Source of the DNA: CAZLMG01 sp964560765
Lineage (GTDB): Bacteria > Bdellovibrionota_B > Oligoflexia > Oligoflexales > CAZLMG01
Direction: 5' to 3'
NCBI GenBank assembly: GCA_964560765.1
Contig: CAZLMG010000004.1
Span: 161,949-225,948, forward strand
Length of the DNA stretch: 64,000 nt
Part shown: positions 48,301 through 57,587 of the stretch, one piece after another
Layout: each line of letters begins with the position of its first letter
How positions within the stretch are numbered: the first letter of the stretch is position 1
Translations under genes and position numbers: made by a program
Notes under the pieces: generated by a model
What the model was told of the DNA's origin: nothing
What the model saw: the letters and a program-made list of their open reading frames with translations, nothing else
The model's database searches: none

Positions 48301-48316
48301 AAGGTTTCCACAAGCA

Positions 48317-49978
48317 CTAGTATAGGATCGGCCGGCTGAAGCGCGCAGGACCAAGCGGTGGCCCCAATAAAGTCATGGGCAGATTTTCGATAGACTCGGA
48401 AAACGTCGTGGTGTTGATTTGATAACGACCATAGCGTAATTGGCTGCCCATGAGTCCAGGCCATTCTGTATATTGAAATATATGAAGGCCACCTGCCCCA
48501 TCTAAAACCGCAGCTAGCACGTGCCCATTTAGGAATCGCTCCTCATCTCGCAACCCTGTTACTTGAATCAACTGCCCGCGAATTTCGTCCTCTGGACTTA
48601 CTTCCACTAGCCAATATTGAATGTCATCCTCAATTTGATACAAGAGATAAACATAACCGCGTGCATCAACTTGTAGTGCTGCTGGGGTCGTGCTTACGAG
48701 CGACCCCGTATTATCAAAATGGGTCGGTATGGAAATGAGGCGATTTTCATTGAGCGCCACCATCTTTAACAGGGTTGGTGTCGTCCCGCAGAGGAACGCA
48801 AAATATCCCTCCTCGGCGGTAAGCACCTGCGCCACAATTGACGGCTGCGACACACTCGAACATGTCGATAGCGATTGAGAGTTTCGCTGATATTCCTGAC
48901 CGCTGTATAGTTTCTTTAAGTCGACGATACGTGCAACTCGGGTTGGCGTATCCGTAATTGTCGCCATCAACCCATCAGCATGCAAACTCGTCCCTCGACC
49001 TGCCGCGCCCAGCGGCAAGTTATCACGCCGTTCAAGGTCGGAGTCTGCGCCTTGCTTGGTAAGTACCGATTGGTTTGGCATCTCCGTAGGGTGCTCCTCA
49101 AGCATCAAAACCTGCTCTTCTCCGTCCGACCATGCTGCCAAATCATTCACCAGGGCCGGGCTTGTCCCCCAACGCAAATCAGCGGTGATGCCGGGCCCCC
49201 AGGTGTCGGCACGACGCTCGTACAACTTTTTTGATGCCGTAAATGTGACAAAACGTTCGCTACTCGCATCATACTTGAACGGTAGATTCTTGATGCCGGG
49301 GGCAAGAGGTGTATCTGCCTCGACGACTTCGGCTTGCCATTGACCGTGCTCGTTCGTTACAAATCGCGTAGAGGTATCTTCCTGATTGTCCGTCGAGACA
49401 TCTCCCATGACTAAAAAAGCGAGCCGACTGTAACGAGGGCGATAGCCAGCATCCTGAGGTAATGCGTCAGCCACGAGGAGAAATGTGCAGTCCAGCGCTT
49501 CGTCGCTGGCATTGTAATAAAGTGTCAGCGCCATACCGTCACCGCTAAGCGTTGCTTCATTTGCAAAGCTGAAAAAGCGAGACTGGCGATGACTCTCTTC
49601 GGTCCCACCGTTTGTATCAGTCAGGTGTTGGATAAATTCGCTGCAGGTTTGACCCGGCCGGGGACTATAGAATGCGATCACATGCGGAATGTCCAAAGCC
49701 GATCGATCGAGACTAATGACTGCTGCTCCGCCATTTTCAACCCGGGCAAATGGCGCGGCAAGAACTCCCGTAAAATGACCAGCCGTCGAAGTGTAGCCAA
49801 ACGCCTCGATGCCGATTTTATCAATGAGGTACCCAGGAATGGCATCCGGAGCTTCACTGCCCTTCTTGCTGCCCGGCGAACGGTTGTCAGCAGCTTGGTT
49901 ACTTGTTCCACGTACACAGCTGGGCAGCATGAGTGCCAACAGCAACATACTGGAAATGAAATTGCGCGCAGATGACAT
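48317..49978 (-). CDS. PGYL-type lipoprotein, propeller-like C-terminus
   Basis: 553 residues; GGAGG precedes the ATG at 49978. Lipobox MLPS-C (Cys21). The linker has AIPGYL (46-51), the same motif as in the 39171 and 43108 proteins. The rest is beta-rich with many Trp/Asp/Gly-poor but regularly spaced strands; several 40-60-residue segments (VYLLYQIEDDIQYWLVEVS, LHIFQYTEWPGLMGS) resemble propeller blades. Cysteines at TCSEF and LDCTF may pair. Function unknown. Confidence 0.6.
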   Translation of the reverse strand: MSSARNFISSMLLLALMLPSCVRGTSNQAADNRSPGSKKGSEAPDAIPGYLIDKIGIEAFGYTSTAGHFTGVLAAPFARVENGGAAVISLDRSALDIPHVIAFYSPRPGQTCSEFIQHLTDTNGGTEESHRQSRFFSFANEATLSGDGMALTLYYNASDEALDCTFLLVADALPQDAGYRPRYSRLAFLVMGDVSTDNQEDTSTRFVTNEHGQWQAEVVEADTPLAPGIKNLPFKYDASSERFVTFTASKKLYERRADTWGPGITADLRWGTSPALVNDLAAWSDGEEQVLMLEEHPTEMPNQSVLTKQGADSDLERRDNLPLGAAGRGTSLHADGLMATITDTPTRVARIVDLKKLYSGQEYQRNSQSLSTCSSVSQPSIVAQVLTAEEGYFAFLCGTTPTLLKMVALNENRLISIPTHFDNTGSLVSTTPAALQVDARGYVYLLYQIEDDIQYWLVEVSPEDEIRGQLIQVTGLRDEERFLNGHVLAAVLDGAGGLHIFQYTEWPGLMGSQLRYGRYQINTTTFSESIENLPMTLLGPPLGPARFSRPILY

Positions 49979-50484
49979 AGATAGCCTCCGCCTCGATCGA
50001 ACCCAGCCACAGGCCTAAAGTCCGATCATCATTATGAATATGCTCGGTGAAACGTGTCACCCACTTGAGCATGAATTAACGTGTTGGTGCGAAGAGGGTT
50101 ATGCAAGCCGTCGTCCACCCGCAAGTGAACAGCGTCCACTCGCAAATTTCGCAGTGAATACGGATGATTTCTACTACCACTAAAAACACTTGCAGACCGC
50201 CTGAGGTTTCAGCATTTCGAGCACGAAATCTTGGATATCTCGCTGAAACCACGCATAAAAAGCGCCATTCAGCAGAGCACTGAGTAGCGATGACCCCATG
50301 CGCGCACCTTTGTCCTAAGGATCTTTGCCAACTAGCCCGATACGGTGCTGTGACTTGGACGATTGTCCGACCACCAGGTGCTGCCTAATACGGCGATTGA
50401 ACACGGATTTGGCCTTGGAACATGGATTGCTTGCAATTCATTGACGTACCAGACATTTGAAACTTTCCTGCAGGAGCGCACACC
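49979..50484. other. 506-bp divergent intergenic region
   Basis: Separates the PGYL lipoprotein from the helical-repeat gene at 50485. No convincing frame or hairpin found. It should carry both promoters. Confidence 0.45.
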
Positions 50485-51732
50485 ATGCGTCAACTACAAA
50501 GCGGCAAATATTGGCACTCCGAGCAAGTGCAGTCCATGAAGCATTCCGTCAAATCTTGGCTGGATCAGGAGTCTGATAGCGCCGAGCCCGCGACTCGACT
50601 CGTATTGATCCTTGCCGCATTGCGTGACGTCGAGCCACAAACGGACGCGGAGAGCCTGCTTCGGCAGTACGTATTGGCTATGTCCGCCTTAGTGCATCAC
50701 GTGCGCTGGGGTGGCTTACGCGAAGGGCAGCCGATGCGACTACTAACGACTGCAGAAAACATTTTGCGTCTGCAAAACATCGATGCCACGAGTTCACGAC
50801 TAGCATTTCTGCATGATGAATTGAATCTAGTCCGTGGTCAACTCGACTGGCTAAGCGGTCGTTCCCATGGCGCACTCTGGTGCGGGCTCTTGGCCGCATT
50901 TGGACTATCCGGTCGACAGAGCAACCACCAGGCGACTCCCCATGCCGAACTGGGTCGACGTTACTTGCGCCTAGCCATGGGCGATATGGCCATTCACCAT
51001 TTTCAGGCAGCCATTCGCCACGCACATACAAGTGCTCAAAAAAATTCATATACCATCCTGCTAGCCAATGCTTCGCGCCTAACGGGCAGGCATGACGACG
51101 CACGTCGGCAATTGTCCGATCTAGCGACCTCACCAGAACTAAGCGATGCCCATCGGATGGATATGCATTGGGAGGAGGCCTGCCTTGATGTCGCCGCGAC
51201 AGGGGATGTTCGCCCACTGTGCAAATTGGTCGCTGCCGGCAGACCGCATGCAGAGCCTGGATATTTAGCCGAAGCCAAACTGTACACCTTCGCAACTCCA
51301 AGTAGACGTATGATGCAACAGCTATCCCGCGTCGCGACCTACGCGAATGGCGGTAACTTGTCGCGCAAAGCCGCGGGAACAGCGCATGAGGCCTTGATCG
51401 CTCTGGAGCGTGCCTATGACACAGAAGTCCCACTCAATCTCCGCCTTGGATCGCTGCGCGAGATCGTCGAAGACGTTGCCACGTTCATTTCTTTAGAAAA
51501 GGAATTGTTGTTTATCGCCGCCGCCGTTCGCTTTTTGGTGCGCGCTCACTCTTACCCGCTGGCGACATTTCTGCTGCACCTTTACCGGTCAAAGTTAGCA
51601 ACCCTCAATCCCGCTTCAACAAAGGACCCATTGGGATTGCTGGACGATCTCTTTGCCAAGCCATGGTTTTGTCAGCCCGGATCCGACCAAGGTGATATAG
51701 CTGATGAAGTAGAGCCAAGAAAACTCGCATAA
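50485..51732 (+). CDS. Helical-repeat (TPR-like) protein, paralogue of the 37983 gene
   Basis: 415 residues without signal peptide; GCAGGAG lies 10 bases before the ATG. All-helical, Ala/Leu/Arg-rich. The C-terminal two-thirds aligns with the 37983 protein (shared blocks noted there), while the N-terminal 60 residues differ more. The C-terminus ends EVEPRKLA. Probably a protein-protein interaction scaffold. The next genes are the prepilin-like pair, on the same strand after 271 bases. Confidence 0.6.
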   Translation: MRQLQSGKYWHSEQVQSMKHSVKSWLDQESDSAEPATRLVLILAALRDVEPQTDAESLLRQYVLAMSALVHHVRWGGLREGQPMRLLTTAENILRLQNIDATSSRLAFLHDELNLVRGQLDWLSGRSHGALWCGLLAAFGLSGRQSNHQATPHAELGRRYLRLAMGDMAIHHFQAAIRHAHTSAQKNSYTILLANASRLTGRHDDARRQLSDLATSPELSDAHRMDMHWEEACLDVAATGDVRPLCKLVAAGRPHAEPGYLAEAKLYTFATPSRRMMQQLSRVATYANGGNLSRKAAGTAHEALIALERAYDTEVPLNLRLGSLREIVEDVATFISLEKELLFIAAAVRFLVRAHSYPLATFLLHLYRSKLATLNPASTKDPLGLLDDLFAKPWFCQPGSDQGDIADEVEPRKLA

Positions 51733-51984
51733 CCAACGAAGAGTGCTCACAAATGCGCCAGTCCATTCGCGCATTCAGCCCGACTTGACCTTTGGCGCAA
51801 CGACACACCCCAGCATTTCCAGCAAATATACTATCAAAACAGCCGATTCTGGGGTCGCAGCGTAACGCGATGGTCAGGTCGCAGGCAGCGATCATGGCGC
51901 ATCTGGAGCGAAATTACGGCGTTTTGCGCTGGCATGCGTCATGCACTATTCTCAGCATCGGTAACTAGAGAAAAGATTTGATAC

Positions 51985-52001
51985 GAGGAAAGGAATTCCT
52001 C
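51985..52001 (+). promoter_or_regulatory. Hairpin covering the ribosome-binding site of the 52004 gene
   Basis: GAGGAA, loop AGGAA, TTCCTC: a 6-bp stem that includes the GAGG/AGGA Shine-Dalgarno and ends 2 bases before the ATG. If it folds, translation start would be masked. Confidence 0.5.
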
Positions 52002-52003
52002 AA

Positions 52004-52930
52004 ATGACACTCAGTCCTCGACGCCAAGAAGGCTTAAGCTTGACAGAATGCGCGCTCGCCATAGCGATGCTCGTAGGACTATCAGGACTCCTCAGCAGGA
52101 CGATCAGTCACCAAGTACAAGGTCACCTCGCTGCCCAGGATCTCGGGAAAATTGAGGATATCCGCCAATACCTTCGCAAACAACTCGACTGCCAACAGAC
52201 CGTTCGCCGCGAAGCCCAGATCTGTCGCACCGGTGGAAATATCAAGGGAAGCGATGCGAGTGGCAATCCCCTGATGGACGATGCCAATACCGGTCGTGCC
52301 TTTGGGGGATTTCGCGTCACACTCCAATGTACCCACGATGGCCAAGGAAGCCTAATCAACGGTACCGTCTTGCGATCAAGCTCAAACCAAACACGAGAGC
52401 TATTTTCCATCCCCGTAGCTTGCGCCGACATGGAATGCATGCCGGAAGCGACCTGGGGAGACCCAATGACGTTCCCCACGGCTGCGGAGCCGCGCCCCTT
52501 CTCTCACTATACCATCTGGCAAATTGTCCATAACCGGCTGCTCGAATGTACCGGCCGGGGATTACCAAGGTCGCCTGCAAATTCGGGTTATGACCATGCA
52601 CTGCTGCGTGCAGTTGATGAGCCAGAGCGCGGCAAGGACTCAGGATTCAATAACGGGACAGAGATGACTCACAGTTTGCGCACCTACTGTAACATTCTCG
52701 GCTATCGCGACTACGTTCGCAGCACCTGCGAAGATGACAAGGCCGGCGAGAGTAATCGCTGCAATTGGACGTCACCAGGCGGAAATTCCAACACCTACTT
52801 TAACAACAGTCTAGCTTATGAAGACCTGTTCGACACCGCGAAGCCAATCACAACCCTCTGGCCAAGGACCAACAGGGCCTACTACCAATCGTGGGTCGTC
52901 ACCATTACTTGTTCTGGTAAAAAGGTCTGA
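52004..52930 (+). CDS. Type IV prepilin-like protein with DC motif and large Cys-rich domain
   Basis: 308 residues. Leader of 10 residues ending EG, then L-S-L-T-E with the canonical Glu at mature position 5, and a hydrophobic helix. YLRKQLDC ends at Cys63, 53 residues after the cleavage Gly, as in the three other proteins of this type. Beyond about residue 165 an unusual 140-residue domain carries additional cysteines (RTYCNILGY, STCEDD, RCNWT). Its start is possibly regulated by the hairpin at 51985. The next prepilin-like gene starts 12 bases downstream. Confidence 0.75.
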   Translation: MTLSPRRQEGLSLTECALAIAMLVGLSGLLSRTISHQVQGHLAAQDLGKIEDIRQYLRKQLDCQQTVRREAQICRTGGNIKGSDASGNPLMDDANTGRAFGGFRVTLQCTHDGQGSLINGTVLRSSSNQTRELFSIPVACADMECMPEATWGDPMTFPTAAEPRPFSHYTIWQIVHNRLLECTGRGLPRSPANSGYDHALLRAVDEPERGKDSGFNNGTEMTHSLRTYCNILGYRDYVRSTCEDDKAGESNRCNWTSPGGNSNTYFNNSLAYEDLFDTAKPITTLWPRTNRAYYQSWVVTITCSGKKV

Positions 52931-52942
52931 GGGGGGGCGTGT

Positions 52943-53383
52943 ATGAGGTGCCCAAAAAAACTCGCACCTTTGCCAAGTGAACAAGGCTCGGCTCTGATCA
53001 CCATCATGATGATCCTTAGCCTCCTTCTCATTTTGAGCAGCCTGGTGACGCAAATGGCCAGCAATGGATTACGTGCTATTGATCGCATCTCGACATCGCG
53101 TTCCGTCGAGGATCTCAGAAACTTTCTGCGATCCAAAGTCGACTGCCCGCGCACCATCGCACGCTTGTCCCCAAACAGTGAAAGCATTCTACTGTATGGC
53201 CGCAACGACGCTCCCATTGCGCCTGTCAATGGGAGCGGGCACACGATCAATGATTGGACGATCAAGGTGCTGCGCTACGATCCGACAACTGGCAACATGA
53301 CCATCGTCGCCACAAACGCCCGAGCAGGCTTAAGCAACGTCCCACTGTTTACTACCGCGCCTTTTACCTGCGGCCGAAGTTAG
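52943..53383 (+). CDS. Short type IV prepilin-like protein with DC motif
   Basis: 146 residues. Leader of 15 residues ending EQG, then S-A-L-I-T-I and a long hydrophobic helix, GspK/PilX-like in having a small residue rather than Glu at +5. FLRSKVDC ends at Cys68, again 53 residues after the cleavage Gly. A run of seven G lies just upstream and includes the Shine-Dalgarno. It overlaps nothing but sits 12 bases after the previous stop, so one operon is likely. RCC1 lipoprotein gene follows after about 217 bases. Confidence 0.75.
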   Translation: MRCPKKLAPLPSEQGSALITIMMILSLLLILSSLVTQMASNGLRAIDRISTSRSVEDLRNFLRSKVDCPRTIARLSPNSESILLYGRNDAPIAPVNGSGHTINDWTIKVLRYDPTTGNMTIVATNARAGLSNVPLFTTAPFTCGRS

Positions 53384-53600
53384 AGATGGCGTGGTAACTC
53401 ACTCTGCCCTTTGCGCCCAGAGCGTCAAACAGATGAATCGGTATTCGCCGCTGGGCCGCGGATTTCTCCGCCGTAGGAACCAACTTTCACCCTTATAATC
53501 AGCAAGTTACAGAGGCCCGCAAAATAAGGTCAGTTTCCCTTGAGAAATGACGATAACTCTTCAGGATCAAAGCCGACTTAAGTCAATAGGCGAGGGAACG

Positions 53601-55508
53601 ATGTTCAGTTCGGCTCGACATGTGACTCGACATTTTCTCGAGGGCTGGAGCCTCGCGTCGATCCGCCTCGGATTGCCAGTCGCAATTGCCCTCACCAGCT
53701 TTAGCTGCGTCGAGAAGGGCTCCAATTCAACGGATAGCAACAAAGCCCGGGGAGGCTCGGCTACAGGCAGCAGTTCCTCCAGTAGCGGCTCAGCAGCTGG
53801 CGGCGAAGGCTTGGATGGGTACCTTGTTCCAGGCGCGGGCATGCGCATGCAAGCTATAAGCGACGAACTGCGCATCCAAGCTCCTCAGGGTAGCTTTGTC
53901 ATGGCCGATGGCTCGGTGGTCATCGGTGATACCGGTTACGACCTACACGTTGCGGCTGTCGATGGACCGGATCGAACCTGCGCCACAAGTGACGAACCTG
54001 ACGCTTTTGTGACCGGGGGCATTCGCACTCTAGGTAGTGGCAGGTTGATCGTCGGGGACGCGCCAATAATCATCGCCTTGAGCGCCATTCCAGCAGTTGG
54101 TGAATTTATCGTAATATCCATTACGCTACCGGTCAGCGAAACCCTAAAAATCAAGACCACCAACACCACGCAGACCACAGCGGTATTCCTGGCGATCGAT
54201 GGCTCGGAAGATAATGAGGCGGCGCGCGCCGTGACCAAAGCTCGATGGGGCTGCGAGCGCGAGCTTCGCCTCCACTCTCGGATCGCAATCGGTGAAAGTC
54301 ACACTTGCTTCATCAACCAAAATGGACAGCTGAAATGCTGGGGATACAACTATAGCGGGCAATTGGGCGCCGATAACACCAGTGGCAACTTCACCACGGT
54401 TACCTCACCTTCGACCGTTCCCTACATGGATCTTGGAGTGAACCGAAGGGCGCTGCAGGTTTCAGCAGGACGCGATTATTCTTGTGTCGTTTTGGACAAT
54501 GGTGAAGCCAAGTGTTGGGGACATGAAGGCAGCGGACAAGTAGGTACATCATTCAATCCGAGTGGCACATATGGGGCGGCTACAGGTGAAACCATCGCCG
54601 CACTGCCTGCGATCAATCTAGAGGCGCCAGGCTCTGGCATCACCGTCGAAGAGATTCGCGCTGGCGAGCAACATACATGTGCTTTGCTGAGTAACGGCGG
54701 CGTGAAGTGTTTTGGAACGAACTTTGAAGGGCGCATCGGCTCACCGCATATCGCTTTCAGTACCGGGCGCTATGAAAGTGAAATGGGTACAAACCTTCAA
54801 TACATTGATCTCGGCACAAATCGAACAGCACTACGACTGGCCGTCGGCTACTATCACACCTGTGCCATTCTTGATAACGAGAAGCTAAAATGTTGGGGCC
54901 GCGGCCCAGAAAACGGTATCGACGGGCAAAATGGTGGCCACAGAGGAAGCTACCAGGCGGCAAATATGGGCGATAATCTTGAGAACCTGGACTTTGGCGA
55001 GGGCAACGCCGTCATGAGCGCCGCCGCAGGTATTGATGGCACCTGCGCCTTGCTATCGACGGGCGAACTAAAATGCGTCGGATCCAACACCTATTGCCGA
55101 CTAGGTGCCGGCGAGAGCGACTTGAATTTACGCCTGCACGGATCGATGAATGGCTCGCTTCCCTCCATCAATACCGGCACGGATAGAATTGTCGGCATGA
55201 CCACGGGTTGGGATGCCTCCTGCGTTGTGACGAGCGCCGGTGCCGCCAAGTGCTGGGGTAAGGCCAATCTGATTGGAGCCGGCAGCGATCGCGGCTGTGC
55301 GCCAAGTGACATGGGAGACAATCTCCCCACGTTAAATCTTGGAGCTGGACGCGTGGTCAAAGACATCCAAATTGGTTACAGCCATGCGTGTGCCTTGTTA
55401 GATAACGAAGGGCTCAAATGCTGGGGATCGAATGTATATGGGCAACTTGGCGTCGGCGACACGAGCGCCCGAACGCCCAGTGACACTTTGGAGTACGTTG
55501 ACCTTTAA
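53601..55508 (+). CDS. Lipoprotein with seven-repeat RCC1 propeller
   Basis: 635 residues from the ATG at 53601, which follows CGAGGGAAC. Signal peptide with lipobox SFS-C (Cys36), a Ser/Gly linker, then DGYLVPG (72-78), similar to the PGYL motif of the other lipoproteins. Residues about 235-635 carry seven RCC1-type repeats, each with a C-x8/9-C pair and usually CWG (CFINQNGQLKCWG, CVVLDNGEAKCWG, CALLSNGGVKCFG, CAILDNEKLKCWG, CALLSTGELKCVG, CVVTSAGAAKCWG, CALLDNEGLKCWG). Same repeat chemistry as the prepilin fusion at 7149. Confidence 0.8.
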   Translation: MFSSARHVTRHFLEGWSLASIRLGLPVAIALTSFSCVEKGSNSTDSNKARGGSATGSSSSSSGSAAGGEGLDGYLVPGAGMRMQAISDELRIQAPQGSFVMADGSVVIGDTGYDLHVAAVDGPDRTCATSDEPDAFVTGGIRTLGSGRLIVGDAPIIIALSAIPAVGEFIVISITLPVSETLKIKTTNTTQTTAVFLAIDGSEDNEAARAVTKARWGCERELRLHSRIAIGESHTCFINQNGQLKCWGYNYSGQLGADNTSGNFTTVTSPSTVPYMDLGVNRRALQVSAGRDYSCVVLDNGEAKCWGHEGSGQVGTSFNPSGTYGAATGETIAALPAINLEAPGSGITVEEIRAGEQHTCALLSNGGVKCFGTNFEGRIGSPHIAFSTGRYESEMGTNLQYIDLGTNRTALRLAVGYYHTCAILDNEKLKCWGRGPENGIDGQNGGHRGSYQAANMGDNLENLDFGEGNAVMSAAAGIDGTCALLSTGELKCVGSNTYCRLGAGESDLNLRLHGSMNGSLPSINTGTDRIVGMTTGWDASCVVTSAGAAKCWGKANLIGAGSDRGCAPSDMGDNLPTLNLGAGRVVKDIQIGYSHACALLDNEGLKCWGSNVYGQLGVGDTSARTPSDTLEYVDL

Positions 55509-55533
55509 GCACCGATGGCGGCACCTATTCGCG

Positions 55534-56307
55534 CTACCTAAGCCCTCTCACCTTGCAAATGACGCTCATATCGCCACGGCGAAAACACTCCATCGTCTGC
55601 CTTGATTCCGAATCAATCATCATCCAACGCATGGTACTCACTCGCCGTAGAGAGAGTCCCGGAATTGGATCCTCGCCGGCTGACGCAAGCATAAACGACT
55701 CCCCGAGCAGGTAGAAATATGAAGAAGCATGTTCATCCAAGGTCACTAGCCCGGCCCGCCTCGAAAGGATGGCACCAATACAGCGAAATTCATCTGTAAA
55801 GGAGTTCTGGTCACAGTAATTGATGCCATTGTGGATAGTGCTCCGATTTCGAACCGCCGCGCTGCTCTGCTGCCAGTAGAGGGCTTGAGCAATCTTGCCC
55901 GAGGCAAACGCACCCGTTGGATCGCGTTCAATGACGAAGGGGACAAATCGCGAATTGAACGCCGTGGGATCGATGAGAACCAGTCCAGGAACTTGCTTGG
56001 TGAGCAATTCTACACACTGCCTTACTCCACTATTTGACATTACTTGCACGGTAAGTCGCGATGCTGGGTGGCGACCGTTCGGGCCACCGAGCATGTTCTC
56101 GTCGGCACTGACAATGACTCGCTCAACGCAGTTCGCTTCACGGAGCATATGCGCTACCCGCTCAACATACTCCTCCGTGATTTCCGCACTCACCTCAAGG
56201 GAGTGGGTATCATTGGCGAGCGCGGCGCCGCCACCGTCACTTGCGGTCTTGCAACCGACGCCCAAGATCGCTGGCAAAATCATAATCGTTGAAAGGACAT
56301 GCCGCAT
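55534..56307 (-). CDS. Predicted lipoprotein, unknown function
   Basis: 257 residues from the ATG at 56307, preceded by GAGGTGCG; a much longer frame has no site. Lipobox LGVG-C. Cysteines at NCVERV, RQCVEL, NYCDQN, FRCIGA, MECFRR and VICKVR. The pattern suggests disulfides in an extracytoplasmic domain. No family recognised. Adjacent on the same strand to the 56369 gene, but with 61 bases between. Confidence 0.55.
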   Translation of the reverse strand: MRHVLSTIMILPAILGVGCKTASDGGGAALANDTHSLEVSAEITEEYVERVAHMLREANCVERVIVSADENMLGGPNGRHPASRLTVQVMSNSGVRQCVELLTKQVPGLVLIDPTAFNSRFVPFVIERDPTGAFASGKIAQALYWQQSSAAVRNRSTIHNGINYCDQNSFTDEFRCIGAILSRRAGLVTLDEHASSYFYLLGESFMLASAGEDPIPGLSLRRVSTMRWMMIDSESRQTMECFRRGDMSVICKVRGLR

Positions 56308-56368
56308 GGTCGCACCTCTAAATTTTGGTGGTGAATGGGTCGATTGAAACTGGTCAGTCGCCCCTGTG

Positions 56369-57199
56369 CTACTCCAGATGCACATCCCGGTAAGTCTTGC
56401 CGCCATCATGCGAGATTCCCAGCAGTTCGCAAGAATTCCACGGGATAATGCAAGCATTGGAGCCAGAGACAAACGCTTGAAAATCATCATCGAAATGCGC
56501 GCTGTTGACATCACAGGCCTCAGCACTTGAGCCGCGGGCAATCGAATATCTCATATCCCGTAACTTCCAGGTGCGACCGGGTGTAGGATCGAAGGAGGCC
56601 TTGCCGGTAGGCTGAATGGTCGATGGCTTGGAGACGTTACCCGTGAAGTCAACTTTCGCGCTAAAACCACAAAATGCCTGTTTCAAGTACAAGCTCTTTT
56701 GCACTTCGACAGCATCAGCTCCCGTGAACTCTGCATAATAGAAGGACCTCTGCTCTCGGCCTTGCGTTCCAATCTTGGCGTGAATCCTCTCAGGGACGGG
56801 AACGAGCTGCTCAAAGCGAGCTAACTCGCCGTTTCTGGTCATGGCAATGGCAACATAGTCATCCGAAAGCTCTCTGACGGGTGCCGCACCAGGGCTCTCG
56901 ATGAGCATGACCAGATTCATGAGCAGAATGCAGTGCGATTCGTCGGCCGCCTCTTGGGTCCGGATCAACTCGTATTGATTATGGATGCCAATCGCTGTCA
57001 GATGCTGTTCATTGCTTTCCGGACGAATGTCCTCGCTAAAAAGGAATCGCCGCGCTCGGTCGGAGAGCTCGGAGCTCTTCTGACACCACGAGCTTCTAGG
57101 TTTCGAACTGGCAACAGAGTCGCTCGTGAAACTTTGACCCGAATGGGTTCGACAATTCGCCGCAAGCGTACCAAGAAAAAGTAATACTAAAAGTCGCAT
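56369..57199 (-). CDS. Predicted lipoprotein, Cys-containing
   Basis: 276 residues; AGGAGG lies upstream of the ATG at 57199. Lipobox LAAN-C (Cys16). Cysteines at SWCQKS, SHCILL, FCGFSA, EACDVN, NACIIP and NSCELL. No known family. It is transcribed toward the 55534 lipoprotein gene, possibly as a two-gene unit, and divergent from the lipocalin. Confidence 0.55.
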   Translation of the reverse strand: MRLLVLLFLGTLAANCRTHSGQSFTSDSVASSKPRSSWCQKSSELSDRARRFLFSEDIRPESNEQHLTAIGIHNQYELIRTQEAADESHCILLMNLVMLIESPGAAPVRELSDDYVAIAMTRNGELARFEQLVPVPERIHAKIGTQGREQRSFYYAEFTGADAVEVQKSLYLKQAFCGFSAKVDFTGNVSKPSTIQPTGKASFDPTPGRTWKLRDMRYSIARGSSAEACDVNSAHFDDDFQAFVSGSNACIIPWNSCELLGISHDGGKTYRDVHLE

Positions 57200-57587
57200 G
57201 TTTTTTCCCTCCTGCGTTGGAAATGCAGCGTCATGCCTGATGCAAGACAGGGAACCAACGCCACGTGCGTGGAGGGAGTCGATAACAGTCTGTAATTTCT
57301 ATGGGGACCATCTCCGATCAGCAAATTAGCCGATGTCCGAGTTTCCCAGATGAAAATCGTGAGTCCTCGCCCAGGAACGCGATAACCTACAGACATACCT
57401 ATGGATTCTGCTGGACTCTGAAAAAGAGTCACTATGTTTCCCAACTGCCGTGCAACCAGATTTTTCGTAATGCGCGGTAATTCATTGGCAACTTAGGGGA
57501 TTGCGAGGTTGAGCTTTTCGTTCCAGCAGCTAAGCTAGTCGCTCGATTAAGGCTTCGGAACCAAGACTTCAAGATTCGAGGGAGCAA
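57200..57587. other. 388-bp divergent intergenic region
   Basis: Divergent promoters for the Cys-containing lipoprotein and the lipocalin. No gene or hairpin recognised. Confidence 0.45.
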
